From assembly GCA_003971905.1 (NCBI GenBank), contig RSEE01000016.1:124001-188000 (forward strand): 64,000 nucleotides of DNA, read 5' to 3'. The translations under genes and the position numbers were made by a program. Under the pieces are notes generated by a model. It was given only the letters and a program-made list of their open reading frames with translations. It ran no database searches and had not been told where the DNA came from. This document shows, one piece after another, positions 31,968-42,530 of this stretch (positions within the stretch are counted from its first letter, which is position 1; each line of letters begins with the position of its first letter). This DNA is from Moniliella sp. 'wahieum'. Its lineage: Eukaryota; Basidiomycota; Moniliellomycetes; Moniliellales; Moniliellaceae.

Positions 31968-32621
31968 AGTTAGTGAAAACGGAATATTTCAGGCTTGGCT
32001 GTGCAAAAAAATTATTGCCAAGCGACGTCACGCGTCACGCTTTACATGTCACACATCACACGTCACGTGCCAAGGCGCCACCACCAACGAGCAACTAGTA
32101 AGCGCCTGTAACATGTAACAAGCCGCCAAAACAACTCACTTCCCTGATCGAGATCATGCATCGACCCCTCCGTTGGGATCCTTGTTCGCATGTCATGCAT
32201 GTCACACCCCTCGTTTGTACCATCTCCCTTCTTTGCCTTTGCCTCCTTGTCTGCAATGCAAATAGACTTCGATACTTTGGCTACCCACTTCGCTTCCTTG
32301 CCTGAGGTGAAGGGGTGTTTCGCTTCTCTTGTTGACCTTCTCTGCAAATGAGATTGCCTTGAAGAGTTGCGGGTATCCCTTTGCCTCCTCACCTTACCTG
32401 GATCTGCCCCGCAGCTGATCCCACAAGGTCTCTCAATGTCTCCCAAGTCGTACTCTAGCACTCTAGTCCATTTACCGCAAAAACGGAGACACCGGTCTTT
32501 TCAGAACAAGAAAATAAGGTACGTGGAGGTCGGGGTCGGACCATAACGGGACCAGAACGGGAGCAATGGTGCTGTGCGAAAAGGACACCAGCAGGCAGGG
32601 GGATGCTTGTTGCTTGGATAA
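31968..32621. other. Intergenic with TCA-N4 heptads
   Basis: 32028-32069 reads TCA-CGCG, TCA-CGC plus spacer, TCA-CACA, TCA-CACG, TCA-CGTG, a partly decayed heptad array. A 132-codon minus-strand frame (32063-32461), Lys-rich in its middle, has no recognised domain and overlaps the array. Confidence 0.5.
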
Positions 32622-33396
32622 TCACCGCAGCTTCTTATCCTCGAAGAATACCTAGAGGGAACATGTACGTTAGAGAGGGATGCGAACTCGATGAACCAGG
32701 AAAAGTGGAAACTTACCCGCAGGTGGCGCAGCTGCCAAAGGCAGGTGCAAAGAAGAACAACCAACTGAACTGCCGACCAGTACACCGCGCGTGAGTTGGT
32801 CTTTTCAGAAAGGTTGCGGAACTCGGCCTCGCGTTCGCGCTGGTATCGTTGTTCGCGGCGAATGTCGCGGACGAGGGCGTTAAGGTCTTTAACGCGGTTG
32901 GACACTCATTAACGTGATTCTGATTCTTGTGCGAGTGATCGGGCTTGGCGTCGCCAATGATAATGTCAAGGTGCATACGAATTTGGCCGTGGTCAGAGCG
33001 GTGGGAGGAGAGGTAGTCGGTAGACAGGCAGATCTCGTGTTCCCCATTGTTGTGGCTCGTAAAAGCAAACTTGCCCTCGCTAGGTGCACGGGTGGAGGTG
33101 AGGACGTGGGAATTGTCCAGCTCACGAATCAAAATGTTCATACCCAAGTCATCGTGGATGTTAAAGCGTCCCTCGGACTTGTCCCATTCCTCAGCCATGT
33201 AGTGGCCCACGACAACTGTGTCGGAGGGAAGGTCCTCGATGAAGCACTTGCGCTCGTGCTGGTCAAGATAGAAGTAGAGCTACCCAGTCGAGAAGAGTCA
33301 GCATTCAATCGCCCAAGTCCGTGAAATAATACAAACCCCGTGCACAGCCTGTATCGAGGCGATGGCGAAGAGGCTGACCAACAGAAGCAAGCGCAT
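32622..33396 (-). CDS. p24 family cargo receptor (emp24/gp25L/TMED)
   Basis: A type I membrane protein of COPII/COPI vesicles that sorts secretory cargo between ER and Golgi. The ATG at 33394-33396 begins a signal peptide (MRLLLLVSLFAIASIQAVHG). A clean 57-nt intron (33280-33336) joins it to LYFYLDQHERKCFIEDLP, the start of the GOLD domain with its first conserved Cys. The second Cys is in GEHEICLS. A coiled region (VKDLNALVRDIRREQRYQRE) precedes the transmembrane helix VYWSAVQLVVLLCTCLWQLR. A second intron then leads to the cytosolic tail VFFEDKKLR, with the FF and KK sorting signals of this family, and a stop at 32622-32624. One missing base near 32907 interrupts the frame. Which p24 subfamily is not decided. 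Confidence 0.9.
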
Positions 33397-33754
33397 TGTT
33401 GTCGTAGGACAGCCGGGATCTCGGATAGTGGTGGCGTCCAAGAAGCCAAGGCAATCAATCATCTGGCCAACGTGGCGCGCACGAGATCTTACCTAACCAG
33501 CTTAACTCCACGTACCAGCGCGGATGAAATGTGAAATCCTATTCAGGCTCTGGACTACGGAGGCTCAATTAAAACCCCCTGCTCACCCAATACGCTCAGG
33601 GTAAGCGCAGCTTGTGTTGAGGAAACCGAGAGCCAGCTTCATATACCCCCCTATTCGCTGTAACATCATTGTAACACTTCTATGTGCAAGAGCATTTCTG
33701 TACCCTCTCTCCCCTCATGAAAGCATACCGGGGGGGTCAGCATGTTCCAATCAT
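33397..33754. other. Short intergenic spacer
   Basis: Between the start of the p24 gene and the stop of the WDR83-like gene, both on the minus strand. It presumably carries the p24 promoter and the 3' end of the WDR83 transcript. I see nothing else in it. Confidence 0.5.
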
Positions 33755-34777
33755 TCATCCCACTGCCCACACTTGGACGCTGCCATCGGTACCGGCTGAC
33801 ACACCTTTGGCAGAGCCATCAGGGCACGAAACAAGGTCACTCCAAAGCACCTGCACCGCGCGCGAATTTTTACTTGGAGGGGTATGGAACGAGGTACAGG
33901 CCGCTGGCTGTAATGGGGGCACGCCATTGGAGACGACATCGGCTGGTGGTATTGACTGGGTGTCCCATAGGTAGACTTTCCCGTCTTCTCCTCCACCCAA
34001 AGCGGCTGTCCCATTGGATAGAATGTCTGCGTGACAGCGATAGTTTTGGTGCGGAGCACCCTCTAGCCTAGCCAACAGGGAACCGTTGTTGATGTCCAAT
34101 AATCGAGGGGGTGCGTGCAAAGCGGTGACGAGCATGCGGGAATCCGCGTCCAGGACGATACTAGTGACTGGGTCACCCATGTCGTCCGCGAACATGGTAC
34201 CGGACCGAACATCGTAGATGCGAACAAACCCATCGACGCTGCCACTGACAAAGGTACAGTCACCAGTAGCCAAAGTGAGGATAGCATCCTTGCCTTCGGG
34301 CAGCTCCATCAGAGGTCTCCCGCCCTGAGAGCGCAAGTCATATGCGGACCATGCCATCAAAACCTCCCACTGCAAGGGTGCTCCCATCGGGCGAAATGGT
34401 CCTGCTGAGTTCACACTGCGGCCGGCAAAGACGACCGCATGTGTTCGGCCGCTAGTGCTGCCTTGCAGCCTGCGACCGGGGAGGCAGTGACCACGTCCCA
34501 TAAGATGACGTTCCGGTCGTTCCCGGCACTTGCAAACGTAGAATTCCTGCGTCACATCGATCGCCAGAACCTCGCGAGCAGTTGCCTTGTAGGATTCAAT
34601 GGGGATATGCAGGCCTTCTTTGCTGAGCGTGTCGGCTGGCGGGCTGGACGCGTTCCACAAACAGACCCGCCCGTCAGCGCCGCCAGTTAAGACGTACTTG
34701 CCCTTGGAAGCCAGACGAGCTACATGCACAGGGCCGGTATGGGCATGGCTGTACCGGGGTCCACGCTCGATACGCAT
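33755..34777 (-). CDS. WD40-repeat protein, WDR83/Morg1-like
   Basis: A seven-bladed WD40 scaffold of 340 codons, close to the family length of about 315. WDR83 (Morg1) is a MAPK-module scaffold and associates with spliceosomes. The start MRIERGPRYSHAHTGPVHVA leads to blade 1 (GKYVLTGGADGRVCLWNAS). Later blades include DCTFVSGSVDGFVRIYDVRS, GTMFADDMGDPVTSIVLDAD, MLVTALHAPPRLLDINNG and GTAALGGGEDGKVYLWDT. The last blade ends SAGTDGSVQVWAVG. The order and the SVDGFVRIYDVR / DPVTSI pair match WDR83 rather than other WD40 proteins. The outer frame is open throughout, but residues of about 80-130 fit the family only if two compensating frame shifts are assumed. Confidence 0.8.
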   Translation of the reverse strand: MRIERGPRYSHAHTGPVHVARLASKGKYVLTGGADGRVCLWNASSPPADTLSKEGLHIPIESYKATAREVLAIDVTQEFYVCKCRERPERHLMGRGHCLPGRRLQGSTSGRTHAVVFAGRSVNSAGPFRPMGAPLQWEVLMAWSAYDLRSQGGRPLMELPEGKDAILTLATGDCTFVSGSVDGFVRIYDVRSGTMFADDMGDPVTSIVLDADSRMLVTALHAPPRLLDINNGSLLARLEGAPHQNYRCHADILSNGTAALGGGEDGKVYLWDTQSIPPADVVSNGVPPLQPAACTSFHTPPSKNSRAVQVLWSDLVSCPDGSAKGVSAGTDGSVQVWAVG

Positions 34778-35012
34778 GAGCCGACGCGCAAGAAGGTGGG
34801 ATTGTGGAGTTGCCGAGGTGATCAGTGCATTGGAACATGGAAAGCGGCGGGCGGAACAAGTGAGCAGAAATCGGAATCCGGGACGACTCTCGCGAAAGCT
34901 GGTTACGTTTTGTCGCTTGTCAACACGGTGGCGCGATAAAGTAATTTAATTGGTTTGACCATTCTGTACGCACCACTGGGCATGGCGCCCAACCACCGCC
35001 CAATCCAGCCAC

Positions 35013-36336
35013 ATGTCCGAGCGCGGCGGAGCCGACGAGATTGGCGACCCCAGCGACTGGACAGGAGAGATGCGGTGGGCTGCTTCATTAGACTCGAGCA
35101 TGCGGTGTGAACTGTGCTATGACTGTTCGTCGCACCCGTCAGTCTACGCGCCTGTGGCCACGCGTTTTGCAGCGTCTGCATCCGGACCCACATCAACCAG
35201 CCCCAAGCCAAGGGTCAATTCTGCCCCAAGTGTCGCCAGCCAAAGGCGTATGACTCGAGCCTTGTGCCCCAACCAGCACTTGAGATTGCAGCCGATGTCT
35301 GGAGATCCAACCGCTCGCGGTTGCGTGCTGCCCTTGAACGCCAAGCCCACGATGCCGCCACGATCGCCCGATTAGAAGAACGGATCCGCTCACTTGAGGC
35401 AATAGTTCAAGAGCAAAAACAAGCCCATCCCGAATCTTCGATGATGGAAGAAGATATTACTGCCCCCGCCATCCTCCTGACGAGATGAAAGAGGATGAGC
35501 TGTTTGATCGCAACCTCGAAGTTGTCCAAAAGATAGAACCGGGGCACCAGTTCCCTCCCCCTGACCAAGTGGAGCCGGCAGCTCCAAGGCAAATCCGCGG
35601 CACATCCTCCAAGCCCTCATCCCTACTCAAAAGAAAGAGGTCTCGCAGTAGCAATTCGGACAATTGTGACGTTGAGATTGTTCAGGCCACTCCCAAAGCG
35701 CTCAATCGTCATTTGGATAGTGGCCGTGCAAAGCTGACGAGAATCCAAGTCAAAGGGGACCCAGTCCTTCCTCTCGCCCATCGCCTAACCGCTCAAACTC
35801 ACTAAATGAGTTTTATGCGCCCGTTTCGTCGTCCGTTTGCGTAAACGAGCAGCAACAGGACGGATTGGGTCGGACGTGACGGCTTTCTTTGGCGGCAGCA
35901 CCCCTGACAATGCGCTTGACCCCCAAGCCAAACGATTGGTTCGGCCCCATTACCATGGACAACGGGATAAGGACCTACGCAAGTTACTCAAGGATGCAGG
36001 TCTTTCAGGGGTGGGATCGCGCCAGCGAATGATCCAACGGCACACTCAATGGGTCAACTTTGGAACGCAAATATCGATGCTACCCCTTCTTTGCGCAAGT
36101 CGACGGCCGAACTTCGATCCCAGTTGCATCAGTGGGAAAATAAAGTGCTTGACGCCTACCGCCCCACCGTGCCCCCGGCAAGAGCCTCTTCGGCAATGTC
36201 AAGCGACGCATGGGTTGCCGCCCACCGAGATCAATTTCGTGACCTGGTCCGAGCAGCCCGCACTTCGGCTATGCACGAACGGAAATGTCCTGCTGAGTCT
36301 GCTACGAAGGAGGCCAATGTTTCCGTTGAGCGGTGA
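35013..36336 (+). CDS. RAD18: E3 ubiquitin ligase RAD18
   Basis: RAD18 with RAD6 monoubiquitinates PCNA at stalled forks to start translesion synthesis. The ATG at 35013 gives MSERGGADEIGDPSDWTGEM. A RING finger follows: CELCYD, then after frame slips CGHAFCSVCIRTHINQPQ and FCPKCRQPKAYDSSLVPQPA. An amphipathic Glu/Arg-rich segment comes next. A basic, Ser-rich middle (KRKRSRSSNS) includes LNRHLDSG, which resembles the end of the UBZ4 zinc finger but lacks the usual flanking Cys residues. The SAP domain (LRKLLKDAGLSGVGSRQRMI, then RHTQWVNLWNANIDA) and the RAD6-binding-like helical tail follow, with the stop at 36334-36336. Four or more frame breaks. The neighbouring WDR83 gene is divergent, about 235 bp away. 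Confidence 0.85.
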
Positions 36337-37338
36337 CGCCCGAGGACGGAGGACCAGTGTTTATGCTCGCCACGAGGGAGATCTGCAGGGTCCCTCGGTT
36401 GCTCATGTGCCGCATCTTGTTGTCCCCCACTCTGTACCGTATTGTTGCCCCCTCTCGCCTCTCATCCGTACTTTTGACTATGGGAACTATGCTCATAATG
36501 CTATTTGAGTTTCTCTGATATAAGTTCGGGCTCTTCCTGGTGTTGGTTCTCCATGGCCGGCTGACATCCACCATTAGGTGGTCAACGCAGGCTTTGCCCT
36601 ATTTTCTATCTAGATGCAGTTTCAGAAAGGGGGAAACAAATGTCATTGAAAAGCGTCCTTGCTACAACAGATAAATGCTTGTGGCTTGTGTTCTCATCGT
36701 CAACAACGAAAACCTTCAAGCTTCAGTCCCGAACAACTCTTCTTTCTAGCCTTTCCAACAATCGAAAACTGCTTGTAATGCGATGTTATTTCTTGTCTTG
36801 GCGCCACCCCATCCTCTGGAGCAGTTGGGCTCTTCTCAGAATGCAACACGTCGCTCTTTTTTTTTCATGCCTCCCGCCCTCGGTTACGATAACGTCGCTT
36901 TCTTTTATGCATCGCGGTTCCTGATGGGTCCCGTTTCCCTAGGTCCTGACCAAATTGATCATACAGAATCGAGACATGCAAGTGAGGGGAAGGGAAAAGT
37001 GTACAGATGCCGTTTGGACAAGATGGGCTCGTCGGCCATTGACGAGGAGAGGGAGGTGAAAGGCCTGAGGGCAAAATCCGGGGATAGGTGAAGCCGTTGG
37101 GAAGGAAAAATGGAGTTGTAGGCATATGTGTATGGGCACAGGAACGTCTTGAAAGCTGCCCCCTCCCCACTCCCGGCATGGTAGATGAGGAGGAGAGGTG
37201 ACATGAGGAGAGAAACATTGGGGAGAAACCCAGGTGTCGAAAACCGAAAAATACGGAAACAAAACGTACACCATCTCCGTTGCGTGTGTATAGCAGAGAT
37301 GAGGCTCACACAATCCACGAGGGGCGAGATACCGGCTT
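36337..37338. other. Intergenic, convergent 3' ends
   Basis: One kilobase between the RAD18 stop and the end of the minus-strand RRM gene. AT-rich segments at about 36600-36760 may include the 3' ends. No supported gene. A 210-codon minus-strand frame (36939-37571) overlaps the RRM gene end and has no domain. Confidence 0.45.
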
Positions 37339-38844
37339 CTAATTTGGGCGGCGCCCTGGAGGAGGTGCGCCGTTGGATGCCGCATCATATTCAAAGACGG
37401 GAAGGACGAGGGGGGGGTGTGGCCCCCGTTCCCAGATGAATGGGTTGCAAGGCAACGGCGCGCAGGCGATCGTTGGCGGGCCGCCCCTAGTTTGATTATG
37501 TGGCTGGCTCGGGCCCAATGGAGGGGGCGGGGAACCTGATTCAACAGAAGCGCGTGTCCGATGCTGGCCAATCGAAGTTAGCGTGGGCACCTCGAACGAT
37601 TCTACCGATGTCGTATGCCCCCGGGAACGAGTCAACCTCCCGTGGCTCCGCACCCGGCCATCCGAGCCGCCTGCTGCGGAAAAGCCAAGGGTGCGGTAGG
37701 TCGGACCTTCCCAGCTGGACCGGTGGGGCTGTTGAAAGCCTCGTCCGTTCGGATCCACCTCAGACCGCTGTCCTGTAGGGAAACCTCCGGTAGCCAGCTG
37801 CTGGCTGAGCCAGTACTGGTACATAAAGACTTGAGACGGATCCAATCCACTTCGCAACCCAAGCTGAGCTCGTTGGATGGCTTCAGAGTCATACGCGCCA
37901 CGAAACATCCTGCCTGTGTTGTTGTCGAACACAAGAGGAGGGTTAGCCAGCCCTCAGCACAGCTACGGCAAAAGAAATGGGTGCGGTCGACTCACCCTCT
38001 CGTGTCCGCGAAGCGAACCGGGCGGGAGCGGAAGAGGGCCGGGTTGGTCTGTGTCTTCGGTGAGCGAGAGCTGAACCGAGATGCACTTCCCTCTCATGCA
38101 AGCCCGTCAATCGCCGTGATCGCTGCCTCCGCCTCGGCGGGTGTGGCCATCGTGACAAACCCAAACCCGCGGGACTCGGTTGTGCCCTGATGATAAACAA
38201 CGTTGGCATGAAGTAAGTACCGTCATTTGTGCGTTTATTGCACCACCACCACCCCAGCTGCCCGTTTAGCGCACTCGGCAGCTTCACAGCACGAATATAC
38301 AAGCACACTTCTCGCAGAGGGGATGTAGGTGAGAAATACGTACTGTCCATAAGGTTCGAACATAGTGGCCAAACCCTGGTGGTCAATGTGGCTGGGTAAG
38401 CAACGGATATAGAGTGCATTGCCTGGATTGCGCTCATCTGCCTCGCCGTCGTAGCGTCTCCTGGGGGGAGAAGTGGGTGCGGTTGTGTGCAGAGTAGTCA
38501 CGCTCGGCGCGCTCTGAACGTGGGGCACGAGGCAGCGGGCTCCGACTCGACTCCGGCCGTCTCTGCCGTGAGGCCCATTGGCCCCGATCCAAGTCCATGT
38601 CCAGCTCAGAGCTGGTTTCGCGATGGAGGGTGGGCATTACCCCTATTGAGGGAATCGCTCGATGTAGAACGGCGGCGGCGGCGATGGACATGACCTTCCG
38701 GGTCATCAGATCCACTGTTGGTCCAACGAGGGTCGTCCTGTTGAGGGGACTGAGAGGCGGGAGGGGAAGAGTGGTCAAGACGGACCGAGTCAGAGCGGAG
38801 GACCAGCGAGAGCTGTTGTCGTAGTCATGATGGTTGTCAAACAT
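37339..38844 (-). CDS. RNA-binding protein with one or more RRM domains
   Basis: The ATG at 38842-38844 begins MFDNHHDYDNSSRWSSALTR. A Ser/Arg-rich N-terminus follows. An RRM-like start is NALYIRCLPSHIDHQGLATM with FEPYGQ after it. An intron-like interval precedes GTTESRGFGFVTMATPAEAE (RNP1 GFGFV) and AITAIDGL, then after a slip GKCISVQLSLTED. The C-terminal third (from 37932) is Gly-, Ser- and Pro-rich with RMFRGAYDSEAIQRAQLGL and ends PPPGRRPN at 37339. Several frame changes occur, and the gap between the two RRM parts may hold an intron. The specific family is not clear; fungal mRNA-binding regulators with a single RRM and disordered tail are the best comparison. Confidence 0.65.
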
Positions 38845-40126
38845 GGTGCGGGGAGAGAGTTGGGACGGAGAAGTAGAGGTGCTTGTTCGTCGCTGAGAGC
38901 GTCGCTGGGCGGGTGGGCATGACGAACTGGGGTCGAGGTAGGGATGGGGAAGGGGGGCAGGAGATGAAGGGTAGGGAATAGGCAAGCAGAACACGTGTCA
39001 GTGCATGCAAGAGCAGATGAGACGCGGAGGGTTGCGTGGAGAGGCGGTGCGAGGCAGAGAAGAAGAGAGAGACACACGGGCAGTAGCAGCCGCCATGGTG
39101 GGGCCTGTGAGGACGGGACGAGAGAGGAGGATAGAAGAGACAGCCGAAGCAGAATGGGGTGGTGGTGGGAGAGAAGGGGATGGACAGCCCCGTCGGGGGT
39201 CTGGGGGGTTGGGGCGGGAATGTGTGGGTTTTAGGTTGGTGGCTAGTACGGTGGATGATGCATGATGCATGATATATTGAGCAAGATGCTTGCCGCCTGC
39301 ACGCACTGCACCCCTGTGCTCAGAGTACGTGCAGCGGCCGACCCCCCGACAGCTCCTGGCGGCGCAGCAGCCAGCAGCAGGCCGCCGCTTAGCGCCGCTT
39401 AGCAGCCGGACCGGGGTTCGTGGGTTTTGGGTTGTGGCGACAGGTGGGGACCAGAGGACGACCAGGGGTCTATAATCGATCTAACATCCATCCCTATCAG
39501 CGCATATCAGCCCTCAAATCCAACATTCAACGTCGCTCACCGTCAAGATTCAATCCCACGTATAACAGTGGCAACAGCAAACAAGCGACCTGGATTGCTT
39601 CTCCCTCTTCGCACACGCATTTTAAAGGTGCAGAGCGCAGACTACGTATACATACCACCCGCTGTTTTGCCTACTTATACTTATCTGGATCCACGATGCG
39701 CAGGCATCAGCGCTCAGCAGTGCCCTGCCTGCCCAGCACCATCCTCCCGGCATTACCGGTTACCTAGGTCCTATACTTACCCCAGTACTTGACAGCGTCG
39801 ACAGCTTCACCGCGTCTTCTCGCTTCAATTCAAGTACCAGTGTGGAGCAAGCGGCAGTGAGACGTGACTGCGACGTCCTCACGTGTGACATGTGATGCAT
39901 GGCCAAATTACAATCATGATTTCGATGTCTCGGATTGTCACAAACATCACCTGCTCTCCACGCCACAATCTGCCCCACACTCCTCTCCCCATGAGTGCAT
40001 GAGCCACTTCCTCAGCCTCCCAGCCCATTCCGCTGGCCCATTCCGCGCTGAGCACCGCGCACAGACACGTTGCAGCAACCCGAATATAACCCCCCCTCCA
40101 TCACCATCTCCTCCTCCGCTGGCTTC
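38845..40126. other. Divergent intergenic region with heptads
   Basis: Contains the promoters of the RRM gene (minus) and ARPC5 (plus). Heptad arrays lie at 39255-39280 (TGA-TGCA twice, TGA-TATA) and 39885-39903 (TGA-CATG, TGA-TGCA). GCCGC/GCGCC-rich repeats occur around 39350-39400. No supported gene. Confidence 0.55.
39255..39280. repeat. TGA-TGCA and TGA-TATA heptads
   Basis: GGA, then TGA-TGCA, TGA-TGCA, TGA-TATA, TTGA. A second small array at 39885-39903 reads TGTGA-CATG-TGA-TGCA-TGG. Both keep a 7-bp step with a changing palindromic tetramer. Confidence 0.8.
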
Positions 40127-40674
40127 ATGGACGCCTGGCGCAAAATCGACATCGACCAATGGGACGAGGACCGCGTGCTCGAGGCGGAGCTCGCACCCAC
40201 CGATCCGCGTTCGGCCGCCGAGGTGCTCTCTGCTGTGCGCCAAGCTGGCCAGCAGGCCCGCTCCCTCATCTCGAGCGGCGATCAGCCGGGTGCCCTGGCT
40301 GCGCTCCTCGCTGAGCCACCATATGGCCCCGATGTCGAAGTGGGCGAGGCAAAACAGCTTGTTCTCGCCTCGCTTCTCGAGGTGCTCAATTCGACTCGAT
40401 CCACTGAAATTGCCAAAACCATCGCCTCCCTCGACTTGGACCAACACGACCTGCTCATGGCATATCTTTACAAGGGTCTCGCCCACCCAGAGAATGGCGC
40501 ATCGGCAGTACTCCTCCAATGGCATGAGAAGGTACGTTGATCCAGCCCTGTGCGGCCGCGCCTTGTTGTACGAATGTTCTGCGCCCTAACCTGTTCTATC
40601 TTTCCTGTAAGCTTACCGAGGTTGCTGGCGCTGGCAGCATTGTTCGCGTCATGACTGATCGTCGGAACCTTTAA
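40127..40674 (+). CDS. ARC15: Arp2/3 complex subunit 5 (ARPC5, p16)
   Basis: The smallest subunit of the actin-nucleating Arp2/3 complex. It starts MDAWRKIDIDQWDEDRVLEA at 40127, continues with an Ala- and Leu-rich helical body (KQLVLASLLEVLNSTRSTEI), and has the strongly conserved segments HDLLMAYLYKG and VLLQWHEK. A clean phase-0 intron (40532-40611, 80 nt; GTACGT to TAAG) leads to LTEVAGAGSIVRVMTDRRNL and a TAA at 40672-40674. Total length is about 156 residues, as expected. This is one of the few genes in the window with no frame break, so it is a good reference for local splicing signals. The symbol is the yeast name of the family. Confidence 0.93.
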
Positions 40675-41731
40675 TGTAACAATGGTGCGCTCATCCTCTT
40701 GGGTCATGGACTCGTTTTTCAACATGTCAACCCAGAATTATTGAAATGCACTGATATCTAGCAGCTCATCGACTTTGGCGTTGCCTTTCCGTTGCCCTCC
40801 TCGGCTAGGCACAGTGGAACATCTGATCCCACTTTTCTCAGGCCCCTAATTTTGTGAACCAGAGCCTGGTCGGCGTGCCTTTGTAAACGGCGATGGAGCT
40901 TTGTCTCTATTCAATATCCAAGGCCTCATGAGCACAGGTCGTTAGGCTTGCTTTCTCTCCAAGCTCCCCCCTTCGTTTCCCTTGGTCCCCGCCAACGCCA
41001 GCGCTGATACTACGGCACCCCCTTGATATGATAACTGCACTCCCCCTTCTCGGGGCTTGCAGTTGCATGCATCCATTCGAGCCAAGCACAAGACATGGCT
41101 TGCATTGCAGTTGAGTGCTGGCTAGTCCTTGGCAGACCGTCAAGGGTTGAGCTTGTGGGCGCAAAGGGGCTTCAAAACCCGTTGAAGCATCTGAAGTCAC
41201 CCTTCTATATAGCTCCCCACAAGTCCCTTGTTTTGGTCTTATCCCTTGCCGTGAGCGCGCTAGGTTGAGGCCTGAGGCTCAATTCAACCCACAGGCGTGA
41301 GCTTCCCTCTGGCCTGATCGATCTGATCGCCTATACTATTCAGGATGCAGGACGCCCTGAGCTGGCAGTCACACAATGACATTGCTTGAATGCCCTTTCT
41401 GTCGGTCTATATATCCCCCTGGCCCATAGGTACTCCGCCGAGGTTTAAGACAAAGGCATCCAGTCTTCAGAGGCTAAAAGCGGAGAGGCGTCTGAACGCC
41501 TGAATTATGAGGGACAGGAACCAGCCACTATAGATTCAGGCGTGAGCGCCTGCTCCAGGCCTCGGGCCCATAGGAGATCTGGATATAAATGAGCTTAATG
41601 AGCGAAGCGGCATGATCTGTGGGGAACTCAGATCACTCAGATCTCAGATGATACACATCAGGTACCGTTATCATGCACATGTGCATGACTTCACATTATA
41701 CTCACTCTCTCTATAGTGAGACTCTAGTGCA

Positions 41732-41762
41732 TGATGTATGACGCGTGACGCGTGACGTTAGA
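41732..41762. repeat. TGA-CGCG heptads
   Basis: TGA-TGTA, TGA-CGCG, TGA-CGCG, TGA-CGTT in register. Each TGA-CGCG-TGA junction also creates the word ACGCGT, which in yeasts is the MBF (MCB) site; whether that matters here is unknown. Confidence 0.85.
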
Positions 41763-41948
41763 TTATCTCGACTATCGGCCGCTAGCAAAAGAGTTGACAG
41801 GGGTTGGCTCTGCGCCCACGCACCTGTAGGTAACGCAGGAGTGCTGTGGGAAGGTAGTGGTCGATGGGTCAAACGAAGCTGGGGGAGAGGAACCTTCGGC
41901 ATCTGGTCGCCAGCTCAAGCAGCACAAGCTCTGGCCCAGGCACTACTG

Positions 41949-41994
41949 TCACATAGTGTCACGCGTCACGCGTCACGCGTCACGCGTCACGCGG
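41949..41994. repeat. TCA-CGCG heptads, five units
   Basis: TCA-CATA, GTG, then TCA-CGCG five times without interruption. This is the longest pure run of the family in the window and the reverse-strand form of TGA-CGCG. Spaced TCA triplets continue to about 42060. Confidence 0.9.
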
Positions 41995-42530
41995 CATTAC
42001 ACTATGGATCACAAAGTCACGGAAAGTCACGCATGTCACATCGCGTCACCGATCTCAGCGCCTCAGTAGTTAACTAGTAAGGACCAGGTCTTGCAGCGTG
42101 AGAAGTAGGTTCCGTTGAACGTTGGAACGCGGATGAATCGATGACTACAATCCAAGGATGGGGAGCGGGTATTCTCGGTGTACTCAATCGTGGGAGTTGT
42201 GCGTGATTCGTGTCCAGATTCCCGGTTGGAGACGAGAGGACCAGCCAGGGTCGTCGCTCACGCGTCACGCATGAACGACCTCTGAGATCTGAGATTGAGC
42301 GGCTCAGCGCAGAGCGGCTGCAGCTTGGTGCAGGCATCGCTACACTGGCGCCATGCCGGTTCCGAAATAGCGCTGCCGGTTAAATTTTAAAGTATGCCCG
42401 TGCCAACAGTGGCGCAGCGTTGGCTTGTAGCCGACGGGATCGGCTGTGCGAGCCAGCAGCAGCCCGCGGGGCGGGAACAGCGCTTTCATGATGAATTCAA
42501 GCCTGTACTTGTTCCACCACCCTCTCTCAC

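Larger units (their letters stand above)
40675..42530. other. Intergenic block with heptads and inverted repeats
   Basis: No gene supported. It holds an inverted repeat at 41486-41505 and 41534-41551 around a 28-nt loop, heptads TGA-CGCG at 41732-41762, TCA-CGCG at 41949-41994, and mixed ones at 42255-42312. Frames of about 100 codons run through these repeats and are ignored. Confidence 0.55.

Noticed and set aside
33755-34777. WDR83-like gene taken as fully intact
   Set aside because: The outer frame is open, but residues of about 80-130 match the family only in another frame, so two compensating indels are more likely than real divergence.
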